Below are positions 1 to 9,102 of a stretch of 64,000 bases of DNA, in pieces; position 1 is the first letter of the stretch, and every line of letters begins with the position of its first letter. This DNA comes from Xylanibacter muris. GTDB lineage: Bacteria > Bacteroidota > Bacteroidia > Bacteroidales > Bacteroidaceae. The stretch covers positions 1 to 64,000 of the forward strand of contig NZ_JABKKF010000002.1 in assembly GCF_013166605.1 (NCBI RefSeq), read 5' to 3'. The notes under the pieces are model-generated. The model was not told where the DNA came from. It did no database searches and worked only from the letters and a program-made list of their open reading frames with translations. The position numbers were made by a program, and so were the translations under genes.

Positions 1-9
1 ATAGAATAT

Positions 10-120
<111 letters not shown>

Positions 121-128
121 TTTATTTT

Positions 129-168
129 AATCCCCGGACACTAATGAAGTGTCAGGGGATTTTTTTTT
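129..168 (+). terminator. rho-independent terminator after 5S rRNA
   Basis: A hairpin with arms AATCCCCGGACAC and GTGTCAGGGGATT (one mismatch) and a 7-base loop is followed by a run of nine or more T. It ends the rRNA operon. Confidence 0.9.
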
Positions 169-469
169 GTGTCTGTGTGTCCCATTCTGCTGCAGTGCCG
201 TTTTTTTGTATTTGTGTGTTCCTGTCCCGGCCCCTTCGCCATACTGCCGGCTCCGGCTGGTGCGGGAACGTTTGCCGCCCATCCGGCAGACGGCTCACCC
301 GGCAAACCAGGTTTGATTACGGCCATAGCCTTGTAAGTCAGAAGAGAGGATATGATGGCTCAGTAGAGAATCAGTGGGGATAGATATAGTGGCGGGTATC
401 GTGTGGGAATATCCGTATTGTCGTGGGGAGGAATTCCCGTATTGCCGGTGGATACATCCCCATGTAGGG

Positions 470-486
470 ACATCGCTTTGCGATGT
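470..486. repeat. short extragenic palindrome (ACATCG/CGATGT)
   Basis: ACATCG and CGATGT flank the spacer CTTTG. It is preceded by GTAGGG and followed by GTCC. The same 17-base core recurs at 6089-6105. A related palindrome with a different stem (ACGTGCC/GGCACGT) lies at 546-562 and shares the TAGGGAC/GTCCCTA border. This resembles a REP-like family. Confidence 0.6.
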
Positions 487-545
487 GTCCGATGTAATGT
501 ATGCTACAAATACAGCTTGTTCATTAAGGGATATTTCCGTCTGAC

Positions 546-562
546 ACGTGCCAAAGGCACGT
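546..562. repeat. short extragenic palindrome (ACGTGCC/GGCACGT)
   Basis: ACGTGCC, AAA, GGCACGT followed by CCCTAC. It shares architecture (short stem, A/T-rich loop, GTCCCTAC border) with the palindrome at 470-486, in the opposite orientation. Confidence 0.55.
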
Positions 563-864
563 CCCTACTTGTGGGATGCTCATGTGGGGGGCCTCCGCCC
601 CTTCAATGAATGATGGCACATATTATACAAACCATGGTACATTTATACCATTGCAGATTCGGAATATTCCACATACCCATCCTTTCTCTCCCCGAAAGGG
701 AGTCGGAGGGGCTGTCTGGCATGTCTATACTCGAGCATAGGAAGGTTTATTTTGCAGTGGAGAGCATATTCTATGTTCGGATGGTTCTATGCAACACTTT
801 ATAGCCGGAATTTTAATCTTCTGAATTTTCGTCTGATTGCACATATTGCAAGGATATGTCCATG

Positions 865-935
865 CTGAACTGCCCCACAAAAAGTTAGACACAAAACTTT
901 TTTGGGGGTACACTTCAATCGGTGGGACTCTTTTA
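865..935. mobile_element. possible solo end of an IS3-family insertion sequence
   Basis: TGAACTGCCCCACAAAAAG, then TTAGACACAAAAC and a T/G-rich stretch (TTTTTTGGGGG), resembles from memory the terminal inverted repeats of IS3/IS150-group elements. No transposase and no partner end are visible, so this would be a scar or solo end. The identification is by pattern only. Confidence 0.35.
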
Positions 936-981
936 GGCTAAATGTCAGGTGGCCATCCAAGATTCGAATTTGAAGATGGAG

Positions 982-1416
982 TTATTTTGATTTCTGTTTT
1001 ATGAATTTCATTTGTTTTGGCAGTTTCTGCCACTTACCTTTATTAGGGACTTTAATCGTACTTCCATTCCCTTGTGTTAGTATAAGTGTGGAATCATTCT
1101 GTAGTGTCAGAGTAGCTTCCAGATCTTCACTTCCATAGTCATTAATGAGGTTAATAGTGGCTTTTTTAGTGTTTTTGCTTTTTATTTCTTTTGATGTGAT
1201 CAGCCAATAAAAACTATTGTTTGGTTTGGCAAGATATCCGGGTATATTGCCGAATATTTCATGACCGGGTACAGCCAATCCTTCTCCATGTAGATCTAAT
1301 CTTATATATACATTATATTCATCATTCAGGAAATATCCCTTGAAGTTATATTCTTGGGAGTAAATAGATGTTAGGTATGATATGAGTGCTATTGTGATTA
1401 AAAAGAGTTTTTTCAT
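982..1416 (-). CDS. small exported protein of unknown function
   Basis: I do not recognise the family. The chosen start gives a 144-residue protein beginning MKKLFLITIALISYLTS with a signal peptide (cleavage near YSQ, about residue 20). The open frame extends 24 residues upstream, but that part lacks signal-peptide character. The mature part is rich in Asn, Lys and short beta-like segments and ends in a Lys-rich tail (KWQKLPKQMKF). It is probably periplasmic or surface exposed. It is transcribed away from the glycogen synthase gene and lies next to the gene-poor rRNA flank, and so may be strain-specific. No partner gene is evident. Confidence 0.6.
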   Translation of the reverse strand: MKKLFLITIALISYLTSIYSQEYNFKGYFLNDEYNVYIRLDLHGEGLAVPGHEIFGNIPGYLAKPNNSFYWLITSKEIKSKNTKKATINLINDYGSEDLEATLTLQNDSTLILTQGNGSTIKVPNKGKWQKLPKQMKFIKQKSK

Positions 1417-1526
1417 GTCGTTATATATATGAATAGATGTTATATTATGCAAGTTACAAAGGTAAGGCAATAAATGTATTTTGTGCAATCCTTTACGTAT
1501 AAATTTTTAATTTTAAAAGTTTTTAT

Positions 1527-1557
1527 TTTGCATTTTGCATTTTTTTAGTTATCTTTG
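1527..1557 (+). promoter_or_regulatory. Bacteroidetes-type promoter for the glycogen operon
   Basis: TTTG (1527-1530), a 19-bp spacer and TATCTTTG (1550-1557) match the -33/-7 consensus. The start codon of the glycogen synthase gene follows about 20 bp downstream. Confidence 0.7.
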
Positions 1558-1577
1558 CAGCATTATTTATACTTTGT

Positions 1578-3230
1578 ATGGGAAAAGAAATGTTAGTTCC
1601 TGACTATATATTCGAGTCAAGTTGGGAAGTTTGTAATAAAGTTGGTGGTATATATACTGTTCTTTCTACCAGGGCAAAAACATTGCAAGAGTCTTTTCAT
1701 GATAGAATATTCTTTATAGGACCAGATTTCTGGGTAGAAAGTGAGTCTCCGTATTTTGAGGAAGATAAAGAGCTTTTGGCAGATTGGAGGAATGCCGCTT
1801 TGAATGATGGTTTGAAGGTTCGTATAGGACGGTGGACAGTTCCCGGCAATCCAATTGCAATATTAGTTGATTTCCGGCCTTATTTTTCAATAAAGAATGA
1901 ATTGTATGGAAGTCTGTGGGAAGATTTTAGAGTAGACAGTCTTCACGCATACGGGGATTATGATGAAGCATCGATGTTTTCTTATGCCGCAGCTCTCGTT
2001 GTTGAACATTTCTATAATAACAATATTTGTTCCGGACAGCGTGTTATCTATCATGGAAATGAATGGATGACAGGTTTGGGCTTATTGTATATTCATAAGA
2101 AACTTCCACAGATCGGTACTGTTTTTACAACGCACGCTACAAGTATCGGACGTAGTATTGCCGGAAATATGAAACCTTTATATGACTATCTTTTTGCATA
2201 TAACGGTGATCAGATGGCTTCAGAGCTTAATGTCGAGAGCAAACATTCTATAGAGAAGCAGACCGCTAAGTTTGTTGACTGTTTTACAACGGTAAGTGAT
2301 ATTACGGCGAAAGAGTGTGAAGAATTGCTTGACAAGCCTGTTGATGTGGTTTTACCGAATGGTTTTGATGACAGTTTTGTTCCAAAAACAGCATCGTTTG
2401 GAAAAAAACGTAGGTTTGCTCGTGAAAGATTATTCAAGGTGGCTAATGCTCTTTTGGGAGAACTGTTTGATGATGATACATTGATAGTCTCGACGAGTGG
2501 ACGGTATGAATTTAGAAATAAAGGTGTTGATGTATATCTTGAGGCAATGAACCGTTTGCTTCGTGACAAGGATTTGAAGAAAAAGGTTCTTGCTTTTATT
2601 GAAGTGCCAGGATGGGTAGGAGAGCCCCGTAGGGATCTTGTTGAAAGAATGAGCGAGGGGCTTACATACGATACTCCGCTTGAGGTTCCTCAGGTGACGC
2701 ATTGGCTTCATGAGATGACTCATGACAATGTTCTGAGTATGATGAAGTTTTGTGATATGCACAACCGTAAGGAAGATAATGTAAAGGTGATATTCCTTCC
2801 ATGCTATCTTGATGGCAACGACGGGGTGCTTAACATGACATACTATGATGTTGTCTTGGGCAACGACCTTTGCATTTATCCTTCGTATTATGAGCCATGG
2901 GGGTATACTCCGCTTGAGGCCGTGGCTTTTAAGGTGCCATGTATTACGACCGACTTGGCCGGTTTCGGTTTGTGGGCAAACAGTGTCAAGGGAAGATACA
3001 GCGACATTTCTGACGGTGTCAAGGTTATTCATCGTACAGACTATAATTATTCGGAAGTGGCCGATGCGATAAAAGATACGGTTACTCAATTCTCAAGATA
3101 CACAAAGAAAGAGATTGATAGTGCAAGGAAGAATGCCGGTGCTTTGTCGAAAAAGGCTTTATGGAGTGAGTTTATAGGATATTATTATGAAGCTTATGAT
3201 ATTGCTTTGCGTAAAGCCAGTGAAAGATAA
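1578..3230 (+). CDS. glycogen synthase, GT3 family
   Basis: Adds glucose from a nucleotide sugar (normally UDP-glucose in this family) to growing alpha-1,4-glucan. The N-terminal motif FESSWEVCNKVGGIYTV (residues 12-28) contains the KVGG nucleotide-sugar loop typical of the animal/fungal-type GT3 enzymes. Near the C-terminus, PSYYEPWGYTPLE carries two glutamates spaced by eight (E439 and E447), matching the catalytic pair of that family. At 550 residues it is shorter than eukaryotic enzymes and appears to lack their long regulatory extensions. It begins 20 bp after a clear promoter and is followed after 35 bp by a glucan phosphorylase, so synthesis and breakdown are probably cotranscribed. 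It is cytoplasmic. The family call is firm; sugar donor specificity is inferred. Confidence 0.93.
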   Translation: MGKEMLVPDYIFESSWEVCNKVGGIYTVLSTRAKTLQESFHDRIFFIGPDFWVESESPYFEEDKELLADWRNAALNDGLKVRIGRWTVPGNPIAILVDFRPYFSIKNELYGSLWEDFRVDSLHAYGDYDEASMFSYAAALVVEHFYNNNICSGQRVIYHGNEWMTGLGLLYIHKKLPQIGTVFTTHATSIGRSIAGNMKPLYDYLFAYNGDQMASELNVESKHSIEKQTAKFVDCFTTVSDITAKECEELLDKPVDVVLPNGFDDSFVPKTASFGKKRRFARERLFKVANALLGELFDDDTLIVSTSGRYEFRNKGVDVYLEAMNRLLRDKDLKKKVLAFIEVPGWVGEPRRDLVERMSEGLTYDTPLEVPQVTHWLHEMTHDNVLSMMKFCDMHNRKEDNVKVIFLPCYLDGNDGVLNMTYYDVVLGNDLCIYPSYYEPWGYTPLEAVAFKVPCITTDLAGFGLWANSVKGRYSDISDGVKVIHRTDYNYSEVADAIKDTVTQFSRYTKKEIDSARKNAGALSKKALWSEFIGYYYEAYDIALRKASER

Positions 3231-3265
3231 GATGTGAAGATAATTAAATTAGAATATTTTTAGAT

Positions 3266-5842
3266 ATGAAAATTAAGGCTAATTATGTAAATGCTCCTCA
3301 ATGGAAAGAAGTAAATGTCAAATCAAGTCTTCCGGAAGAGTTGAAGTGTTTAGACGAGATGGCTCACAATATGTGGTGGGCATGGAACTATGAGGCAAGG
3401 GATCTTTTCAGAGACCTTGATCCTGTACTTTATCATGATGTAAGACACAATCCTGTTCTGCTTCTCGAGAGGCTGAGCTACGAGCGTAAGGAAGCGATTG
3501 TAAAGGATGCGGAAATGATGAAACGTATCAATAGCGTTTACAAATTGTTCCGTGACTATATGGATGTAAAGCCGGACTCAAACCGTCCTTCTGTTGCTTA
3601 TTTCTCAATGGAATATGGTCTGAATCAGGTTTTGAAGATTTATTCCGGTGGTCTTGGCATGCTTGCCGGTGACTATTTGAAGGAGGCTTCTGACAGTAAC
3701 GTTGATATGTGTGCTGTTGGTTTCCTTTATCGTTTTGGCTATTTTACACAAAGCCTGAGCATGGACGGTCAGCAAATTGCGAAATATGAAGCTCAGAATT
3801 TTAATTCCCTGCCAATAGAACGTCAGCTTGACAAAGACGGGAATCCCCTTGTCGTGGCAGTTCCTTATACAAATTATCAGGTACATGCCTACGTGTGGGT
3901 GGCTAATGTAGGACGTATCAAACTGTATTTGCTTGATACGGACAACGAGATGAATTCAGAGTTTGATAAGCCTATTACCCACTCACTTTATGGCGGTGAT
4001 TGGGAAAACCGTCTTAAGCAGGAAATACTACTTGGTATTGGAGGTGTGCTGACACTTAAGAAACTCGGTATAAAGAAAGATATTTATCATTGCAATGAAG
4101 GCCATGCCGCCCTTTGTAACTTGCAGCGAATATGTGATTATATTGACAGCGGCTTGTCTTTCAATCAGTCACTTGAGCTTGTAAGGGCATCTTCCTTATA
4201 TACAGTGCATACTCCTGTTCCTGCCGGTCATGACTATTTCGACGAGGGACTTTTCGGTAAGTATATGAGTGGATATCCTGCAAAACTGGGTATCACATGG
4301 GACGAGTTTATCGGTATGGGCCGCAATAATCCTGAGGATCATTCCGAAAGATTCTGTATGTCGGTATTTGCCTGCAACACCTGTCAGGAGATAAATGGTG
4401 TAAGTAAGCTTCATGGTTGGGTAAGTCAGAAGATGTTTGCCCCGATTTGGAAAGGTTACTATCCGGAGGAAAATCATGTAGGATATGTAACAAATGGCGT
4501 ACACTTCCCGACATGGGCTGCTACAGAGTGGCGTAAGCTTTATACGAAATATTTCGACAAGAATTTCATGGCTGACCAGAGTAATGAGAAGATTTGGGAA
4601 GCTATATACAATGTGTCTGACGATGAGATTTGGGAGACACGTATGGCGTTGAAGAATAAGCTTGTCGATTATATACGCGGACAGTTCCGTGATACATGGC
4701 TTAAGAATCAGGGTGATCCTTCGCGTGTTGTGGCATTGCTTGAAAGAATCAACCCCAATGCTCTGATAATAGGTTTCTGCCGTCGTTTCGCGACATACAA
4801 GCGTGCCCATCTGTTGTTTACAGACCTCGACCGCTTGTCTAAGATTGTAAACAATCCGGAACATCCCGTACAGTTCCTTTTCTCAGGAAAGGCACACCCG
4901 GCCGATGGTGCAGGCCAGGGACTTATAAAGAAAATCTATGAGATTAGCCAGCGTCCTGAATTCCTTGGCAAGATAATCTTCCTTGAGGATTATGATTTCC
5001 AGCTTGCACGCCGTTTGGTTTCCGGTGTTGATATATGGATGAACACTCCGACACGTCCTTTGGAGGCTTCCGGCACATCAGGTGAAAAGGCTGAGATGAA
5101 TGGTGTTGTAAACCTTTCTGTGCTTGACGGATGGTGGCTTGAAGGCTATCGTGAAGGTGCAGGATGGGCACTTACCGAAAAGCGTACATATCAGAATCAG
5201 GGATATCAGGATCAGCTTGATGCCGCAACAATCTACAGCTTGCTCGAGCGTGAGATTATACCTCTTTACTATAACCGCAATGAGAAAGGATATAGCGAGG
5301 GTTGGATAAAGGTAATCAAGAATTCTATAGCACAGATTGCTCCTCATTATACAATGAAGCGTCAGCTTGATGACTATTATGACAAGTTCTATTGCAAGGA
5401 GGCTGCACGTTTCAAGGTGCTTTCTGCTGACGATAACCGTATAGCAAAGGAGATTGCCCAGTGGAAAGAGGCCGTAGCTGAGCGTTGGGATGCCATAAAC
5501 GTTGTTTCGGCAGAGTGGACCGTTCCTGCTTCAGGTGCTGAAACAGGTAAGGAATATACTCTCCGTTACGTAATAAACGAGCAGGGACTTGACGATGCGG
5601 TAGGCCTTGAGCTTGTAAATGTTCAGAAAGACAATAACGGTGAGGAACGCGTATGCAATATCTTCCCGTTCACGGTTGTTGGACATGAGGGTAATAATTA
5701 TGTCTTCGAAGGTAAGGTCGAGCTTAATAACGCCGGTACGTTCAACAGTGCTGTGCGTATGTATCCGAAGAACAGCAAGCTGCCTCACCGCCAGGACTTC
5801 AGTTATGTCAAGTGGTTGCAGTTGCCTAATGTGAATGCATAA
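3266..5842 (+). CDS. glgP: alpha-glucan phosphorylase (GT35, DUF3417-type)
   Basis: Releases glucose-1-phosphate from storage glucan by phosphorolysis with a pyridoxal-phosphate cofactor. At 858 residues it has the size of the bacterial form with an N-terminal DUF3417-like region (residues 1-110, including [13 protein letters not shown]). The PLP site is visible as [14 protein letters not shown], with K608 aligning to the Schiff-base lysine of glycogen phosphorylases. The preceding NTPTRP and following NLSVLDGWW also match the family. A C-terminal segment of about 110 residues beyond the catalytic fold looks beta-rich. It lies directly behind glycogen synthase and is followed by a strong terminator, so the two genes form a storage-glucan unit. 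Confidence 0.93.
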   Translation: MKIKANYVNAPQWKEVNVKSSLPEELKCLDEMAHNMWWAWNYEARDLFRDLDPVLYHDVRHNPVLLLERLSYERKEAIVKDAEMMKRINSVYKLFRDYMDVKPDSNRPSVAYFSMEYGLNQVLKIYSGGLGMLAGDYLKEASDSNVDMCAVGFLYRFGYFTQSLSMDGQQIAKYEAQNFNSLPIERQLDKDGNPLVVAVPYTNYQVHAYVWVANVGRIKLYLLDTDNEMNSEFDKPITHSLYGGDWENRLKQEILLGIGGVLTLKKLGIKKDIYHCNEGHAALCNLQRICDYIDSGLSFNQSLELVRASSLYTVHTPVPAGHDYFDEGLFGKYMSGYPAKLGITWDEFIGMGRNNPEDHSERFCMSVFACNTCQEINGVSKLHGWVSQKMFAPIWKGYYPEENHVGYVTNGVHFPTWAATEWRKLYTKYFDKNFMADQSNEKIWEAIYNVSDDEIWETRMALKNKLVDYIRGQFRDTWLKNQGDPSRVVALLERINPNALIIGFCRRFATYKRAHLLFTDLDRLSKIVNNPEHPVQFLFSGKAHPADGAGQGLIKKIYEISQRPEFLGKIIFLEDYDFQLARRLVSGVDIWMNTPTRPLEASGTSGEKAEMNGVVNLSVLDGWWLEGYREGAGWALTEKRTYQNQGYQDQLDAATIYSLLEREIIPLYYNRNEKGYSEGWIKVIKNSIAQIAPHYTMKRQLDDYYDKFYCKEAARFKVLSADDNRIAKEIAQWKEAVAERWDAINVVSAEWTVPASGAETGKEYTLRYVINEQGLDDAVGLELVNVQKDNNGEERVCNIFPFTVVGHEGNNYVFEGKVELNNAGTFNSAVRMYPKNSKLPHRQDFSYVKWLQLPNVNA

Positions 5843-5871
5843 GTATAATATATTCTTATATAGATAAAATA

Positions 5872-5918
5872 AAAACCCTTCCAAAATGCCGTTGCCGGTT
5901 TTTGGAAGGGTTTTGTTT
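5872..5918 (+). terminator. terminator after glgP
   Basis: Perfect 15-bp arms (AAAACCCTTCCAAAA and its complement, 5872-5886 and 5900-5914) are followed by GTTTTA. Flanking A and T runs allow it to act in both directions. Confidence 0.85.
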
Positions 5919-5952
5919 TACCATTAATAAATGGGATTAAGAATATATTCTC

Positions 5953-6016
5953 ACGTTAAAAGCCGATGGTTTAAAAGTCAGATAAATAGACTTTTAAACC
6001 ATCGGCTTTTATTAAC
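5953..6016. repeat. 22-bp perfect inverted repeat between convergent genes
   Basis: Arms at 5958-5979 and 5989-6010 are perfect 22-bp complements around a 9-base loop. CGTT at 5954-5957 can extend the stem to AACG at 6014-6017 past a three-base insertion. It sits between glgP (+) and the thioredoxin gene (-) and may be a bidirectional terminator, although glgP already has its own. The stem ends in TTTT on both strands. Confidence 0.7.
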
Positions 6017-6088
6017 GGTATATACTGTATATTACGGATAATATAGAACCGACCGTTAAGCATGTGTGTTAATGTTCGATATGCATTG

Positions 6089-6105
6089 ACATCGCTTTGC
6101 GATGT
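6089..6105. repeat. short extragenic palindrome, second copy of the 470-486 core
   Basis: The same 17-base core ACATCG-CTTTG-CGATGT as at 470-486, 5.6 kb away, in the spacer just downstream of the thioredoxin lipoprotein gene. Confidence 0.6.
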
Positions 6106-6124
6106 GCACACCGTTCATCCGTCT

Positions 6125-7219
6125 TTATTTCAGGCAGCTTTCCACATAATCTTGGAGTTCCTTTCCCCTAAGTCCCTTTTTCAGGATCTTTCCATTTGTG
6201 TCAACCACTACTGTGAATGGTATGCTTTGCACTCCGAACATCTGTGCCGCTGAATTCTGCCATCCACGCAGGTCGGACAGTTGCGGCCAGTTCATTTTCA
6301 TTGCGTTGACACCGTTCTTCCATGCCTCCATGTTCTCGTCAAGCGATATTCCTACTATTCCGAGTCCTTTGCTGCTGTATTTGTTAAGGATATCCTGCAT
6401 TAATGGCATTTCCTGTCGGCACGGTCCGCACCAGCTCGCCCAAAAATCGAGTATCGTGATTTTGTTTTCCCCGATTAGTTTTTTTATGCTTTGCGGAGTC
6501 CTGTCCATATCATCCATATTGAAATCCGGTATGATTTTTCCTTCTGCCACATTACTTCGTCTGCTAAGCTCTTCCCTGATTGCTTTTGCAGCAGGTCTGT
6601 TCTGTTTGTCCTTTGGCATTTTGTCTATCAGTGCCAGATGAGCTTCCACCGGTATAACATCCTTATAATATGTAAGGATGAAATATCCGAATTCATTGCT
6701 GATATTCTTTTCCGCATAATTCATTATTACGGATTTGAACCGTTTCGTAAGTCTGTTTATCTCGGCCTCTTTTTGTTTTATTATTTCATGGTCGGGTCTG
6801 TTTGTATAGATTTCAGATGCTATGCGGTTTATCCTTATTCCTATGTTCATTACCGTGTCATTCATTTCCTGCCATTTTCTGTTGGTGGATGTTCCTTTCA
6901 CGTTTGACATCATAGGACTGTCAGCCAGACTGATTTCAATTTTTCCGGGTTCGATGAAAAACGGAATGTTGATATTCCTGTTTTTCGGACTGTATAGCAT
7001 GCAGAGAAATGTAGAGTCGGCATTGCCTTCCGTGCTGAACTTTCCTTCTTTTACAATAAGCGTATCTATAGGTGTGCCGTTATAGAAATCATTTGTTATA
7101 AAGAGAGTGTCGCCGTCTGCAATGTTCCTGCATGTTCCTTCTATCTTATATGATTCGGACTGACACGCCGCAAGTATCAAGCTTGCGGATGCCAGTCCAA
7201 GAATATTCCTTATGTTCAT
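6125..7219 (-). CDS. thioredoxin-fold lipoprotein (TlpA/ResA-like, DUF4369-type N-terminus)
   Basis: A predicted envelope thiol-disulfide oxidoreductase. The N-terminus has a lipoprotein signal ending in LAAC, with C19 as the lipidated cysteine. Residues 22-110 resemble the DUF4369 domain often found before Bacteroidetes thioredoxins. Residues 110-225 are helical and charged, and the C-terminal thioredoxin domain has WCGPC at 263-267 and the cis-proline loop SIPFT (P334). It lies 15 bp after prs and is probably cotranscribed with prs and the TMP-synthase-like gene, an association without an obvious functional link. A likely role is reduction or isomerisation of exported proteins; the partner is unknown. 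Confidence 0.87.
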   Translation of the reverse strand: MNIRNILGLASASLILAACQSESYKIEGTCRNIADGDTLFITNDFYNGTPIDTLIVKEGKFSTEGNADSTFLCMLYSPKNRNINIPFFIEPGKIEISLADSPMMSNVKGTSTNRKWQEMNDTVMNIGIRINRIASEIYTNRPDHEIIKQKEAEINRLTKRFKSVIMNYAEKNISNEFGYFILTYYKDVIPVEAHLALIDKMPKDKQNRPAAKAIREELSRRSNVAEGKIIPDFNMDDMDRTPQSIKKLIGENKITILDFWASWCGPCRQEMPLMQDILNKYSSKGLGIVGISLDENMEAWKNGVNAMKMNWPQLSDLRGWQNSAAQMFGVQSIPFTVVVDTNGKILKKGLRGKELQDYVESCLK

Positions 7220-7234
7220 AATTCAAATGTATGA

Positions 7235-8173
7235 CTACACCAGATATTGACTGCTGATGCTTTCATTGTTTATAACCCTGCGTATTGTTTCTGCAAACAT
7301 ATCCGCCACCGACAACTGTTTAACCTTTGCACAACGGTGGGAGTAAGGTATTGAGTCTGTGAATACTATTTCCTCGAGTGATGAGTTTTGTACGCGTTCG
7401 CTTGCCGGTCCGCTCATGACGCAGTGTGACGCACATGCCCTGACAGTCTTGGCTCCGGCCTCTTTCATTATATCCGCCGCTTTTGTTATAGTTCCGGCAG
7501 TGTCGACCATGTCGTCTATAATGACAACGTTTTTCCCTTTTACGTCTCCAATGATCTGCATGCTTTCCACCACATTTGCCCTGGCTCTTGTCTTATTGCA
7601 GAGCACCAGCGGGCATCCGAAATATTTCGCGTATGTGTTGGCACGTTTGGAGCCGCCTACATCGGGTGATGCGATTACCATGTCGTTCATCTTCAGGCTT
7701 TGCAGGTATGGCATAATGACTCCTGACGCATACAGGTGATCTACCGGGACATTGAAGAAGCCCTGAATCTGGTCGGCATGCAGGTCCATGGTTATGAGAC
7801 GGTCTATTCCGGCAACGCTCAGGATGTCGGCAACGAGTTTTGCTCCAATGCTTACACGCGGCTTGTCCTTACGGTCCTGTCTTGCCCATCCGAAATAAGG
7901 TATTACAGCGTTAATAGTGCGCGCCGAAGCTCTCTTGGCAGCATCTATCATCAACAATAATTCCATAAAGTTGTCTGAGTTCGGGAATGTGCTTTGTACC
8001 AGGAACACATCTCTACCACGTATAGACTCTTCGTAAGATACAGAAAACTCTCCATCGGAGAATCTTGTAACGACGAGCTGTCCTAACGGGCATTTTAAAC
8101 TTAGACAGATTTTTTCTGCCAGGTATCTCGAATTTGTGCCCGAGAAAACCATGTAAGAGTTTTTTTCACTCAT
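7235..8173 (-). CDS. prs: ribose-phosphate pyrophosphokinase
   Basis: Makes PRPP from ribose-5-phosphate and ATP for purine, pyrimidine, His, Trp and NAD synthesis. At 312 residues it has normal length. The PRPP-binding loop reads DDMVDTAGT (residues 220-228). The ATP/flexible-loop region YFGWARQDRKDKPR and the MDLHADQIQGFF segment are both clear. It is cytoplasmic and typically hexameric. The gene follows the TMP-synthase-like gene after 34 bp and precedes the thioredoxin lipoprotein by 15 bp. Confidence 0.96.
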   Translation of the reverse strand: MSEKNSYMVFSGTNSRYLAEKICLSLKCPLGQLVVTRFSDGEFSVSYEESIRGRDVFLVQSTFPNSDNFMELLLMIDAAKRASARTINAVIPYFGWARQDRKDKPRVSIGAKLVADILSVAGIDRLITMDLHADQIQGFFNVPVDHLYASGVIMPYLQSLKMNDMVIASPDVGGSKRANTYAKYFGCPLVLCNKTRARANVVESMQIIGDVKGKNVVIIDDMVDTAGTITKAADIMKEAGAKTVRACASHCVMSGPASERVQNSSLEEIVFTDSIPYSHRCAKVKQLSVADMFAETIRRVINNESISSQYLV

Positions 8174-8207
8174 TGTGTTTTTGTTAGTTTTGTATATGTA
8201 TTTTGTT

Positions 8208-8816
8208 TTATCCTATTGCTTTTCTCAGTTTGTCAAAGTGGGATATAAGTTCTTTGTAGTCCAGTTGCTGATGTATGTCAAACCTGTTCCAAAGATCACC
8301 GCATATTACAACACCTCCGAATCCGAGGTCTTTGGCTATGCGTATGTTGTCGAGATTCATTCCTCCCATGGCATAGACACGGCGGTTGATGAGCCCTTTT
8401 TGTGAAGCCTCCTTAAGCTGTTCAAATGATAGTGTCGACTTGTTGTTGTCGTCCGACAGGCTGTCGAAGACATATTTCAGCAGGATATAGTCTGAATCTT
8501 TTCTGGCAACGCTTAAATCGTCAATGCTTTGGCATGTGCGGCTTAGGCGTCCCTTGAAGCCGTCGGGAGCCGGAGAAAAAGAATCGTCTATGTGGATGCC
8601 TCTCAGTTTGTATTCCTCTTTGAGATAGAAATGCTCGTGTACGGTTATCTTTCCGGCATAATCATCGGAAAGCAGGGTGAGAAGCCTCTCTGAATATATC
8701 GGAGCAGCACCGGGTTTGTATAAGTGCAGGCTTTCCATACCCTCCTCAAAAAGTGATGTGAGTATCTTGTCTTCTTCCACGAAAAACGTGGGTTTAGTCA
8801 TTATTATAAGTTTCAT
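8208..8816 (-). CDS. thiamine-phosphate synthase/TenI-like protein
   Basis: A 202-residue TIM-barrel protein resembling ThiE/TenI: an early beta strand (MKLIIMTKPTFF), a GIHIDDSF segment where TMP synthases have a G-x-H-L-x-Q-like motif, and a late phosphate-binding region AMGGMNLDNIRIAKDLGFGGVVICG (described here as key glycine positions 147-148 and 164-165). Several canonical ThiE residues are not obvious and no thiamine genes are nearby, so it may be a TenI-type or repurposed enzyme, not the main TMP synthase. It heads a minus-strand unit with prs and the thioredoxin lipoprotein. I saw no TPP riboswitch upstream. Confidence 0.7.
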   Translation of the reverse strand: MKLIIMTKPTFFVEEDKILTSLFEEGMESLHLYKPGAAPIYSERLLTLLSDDYAGKITVHEHFYLKEEYKLRGIHIDDSFSPAPDGFKGRLSRTCQSIDDLSVARKDSDYILLKYVFDSLSDDNNKSTLSFEQLKEASQKGLINRRVYAMGGMNLDNIRIAKDLGFGGVVICGDLWNRFDIHQQLDYKELISHFDKLRKAIG

Positions 8817-8841
8817 TTACTGACTGTCTCTCTTCTGACTG

Positions 8842-8849
8842 CAAACTTA
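8842..8849 (-). promoter_or_regulatory. -7 element upstream of the TMP-synthase-like gene
   Basis: TAAGTTTG on the minus strand matches TAnnTTTG and lies 26 bp before the start codon. No good -33 TTTG was found. Confidence 0.45.
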
Positions 8850-9102
8850 CACATTTTTTTCCATTTATCCGTCTGTTTGATTAAAAAAGTATTGCTACGT
8901 GGCTATTCTTTTGACCTGGCACAATTTTTCGCATCAGCACTTTTGAGATAGTAAGGGCGCATGTCGGATATATGTCGCCCGCCACAATGCCATACATATA
9001 TAAGGTTATATTGTTGTTTGTTGCGCATTGTATGACTTGTGCCAATATCGTGTCGGTTCTTTCATCATTATAAGCGAACATTATGTTTTTGACACTGTGA
9101 TA

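Larger units (their letters stand above)
170..864. other. gene-poor spacer downstream of the rRNA operon
   Basis: Short open frames here (144-383, 403-609, 610-804) show no recognisable domain and no ribosome-binding or promoter context. I see no gene. The stretch contains two extragenic palindromes (listed separately) and looks like decayed or low-constraint DNA between the rRNA operon and the first protein gene. Confidence 0.6.

Noticed and set aside
144..804. Three short plus-strand open frames after the 5S gene
   Set aside because: The first starts in the rRNA terminator; none has a domain, promoter or ribosome-binding context, and two contain extragenic palindromes.
2430..3089. 219-residue open frame antisense to glycogen synthase
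   Set aside because: It overlaps a well-supported gene and shows no family motif or start context.
8817..8880. TPP riboswitch ahead of the TMP-synthase-like gene
   Set aside because: The conserved CUGAGA and ACCUGAUC-type segments of the THI element are absent and the leader is too short.
8881..9081. 66-residue open frame on the minus strand
   Set aside because: No domain, no ribosome-binding or promoter context, and it abuts the dispersed repeat; it looks like chance or a decayed fragment.
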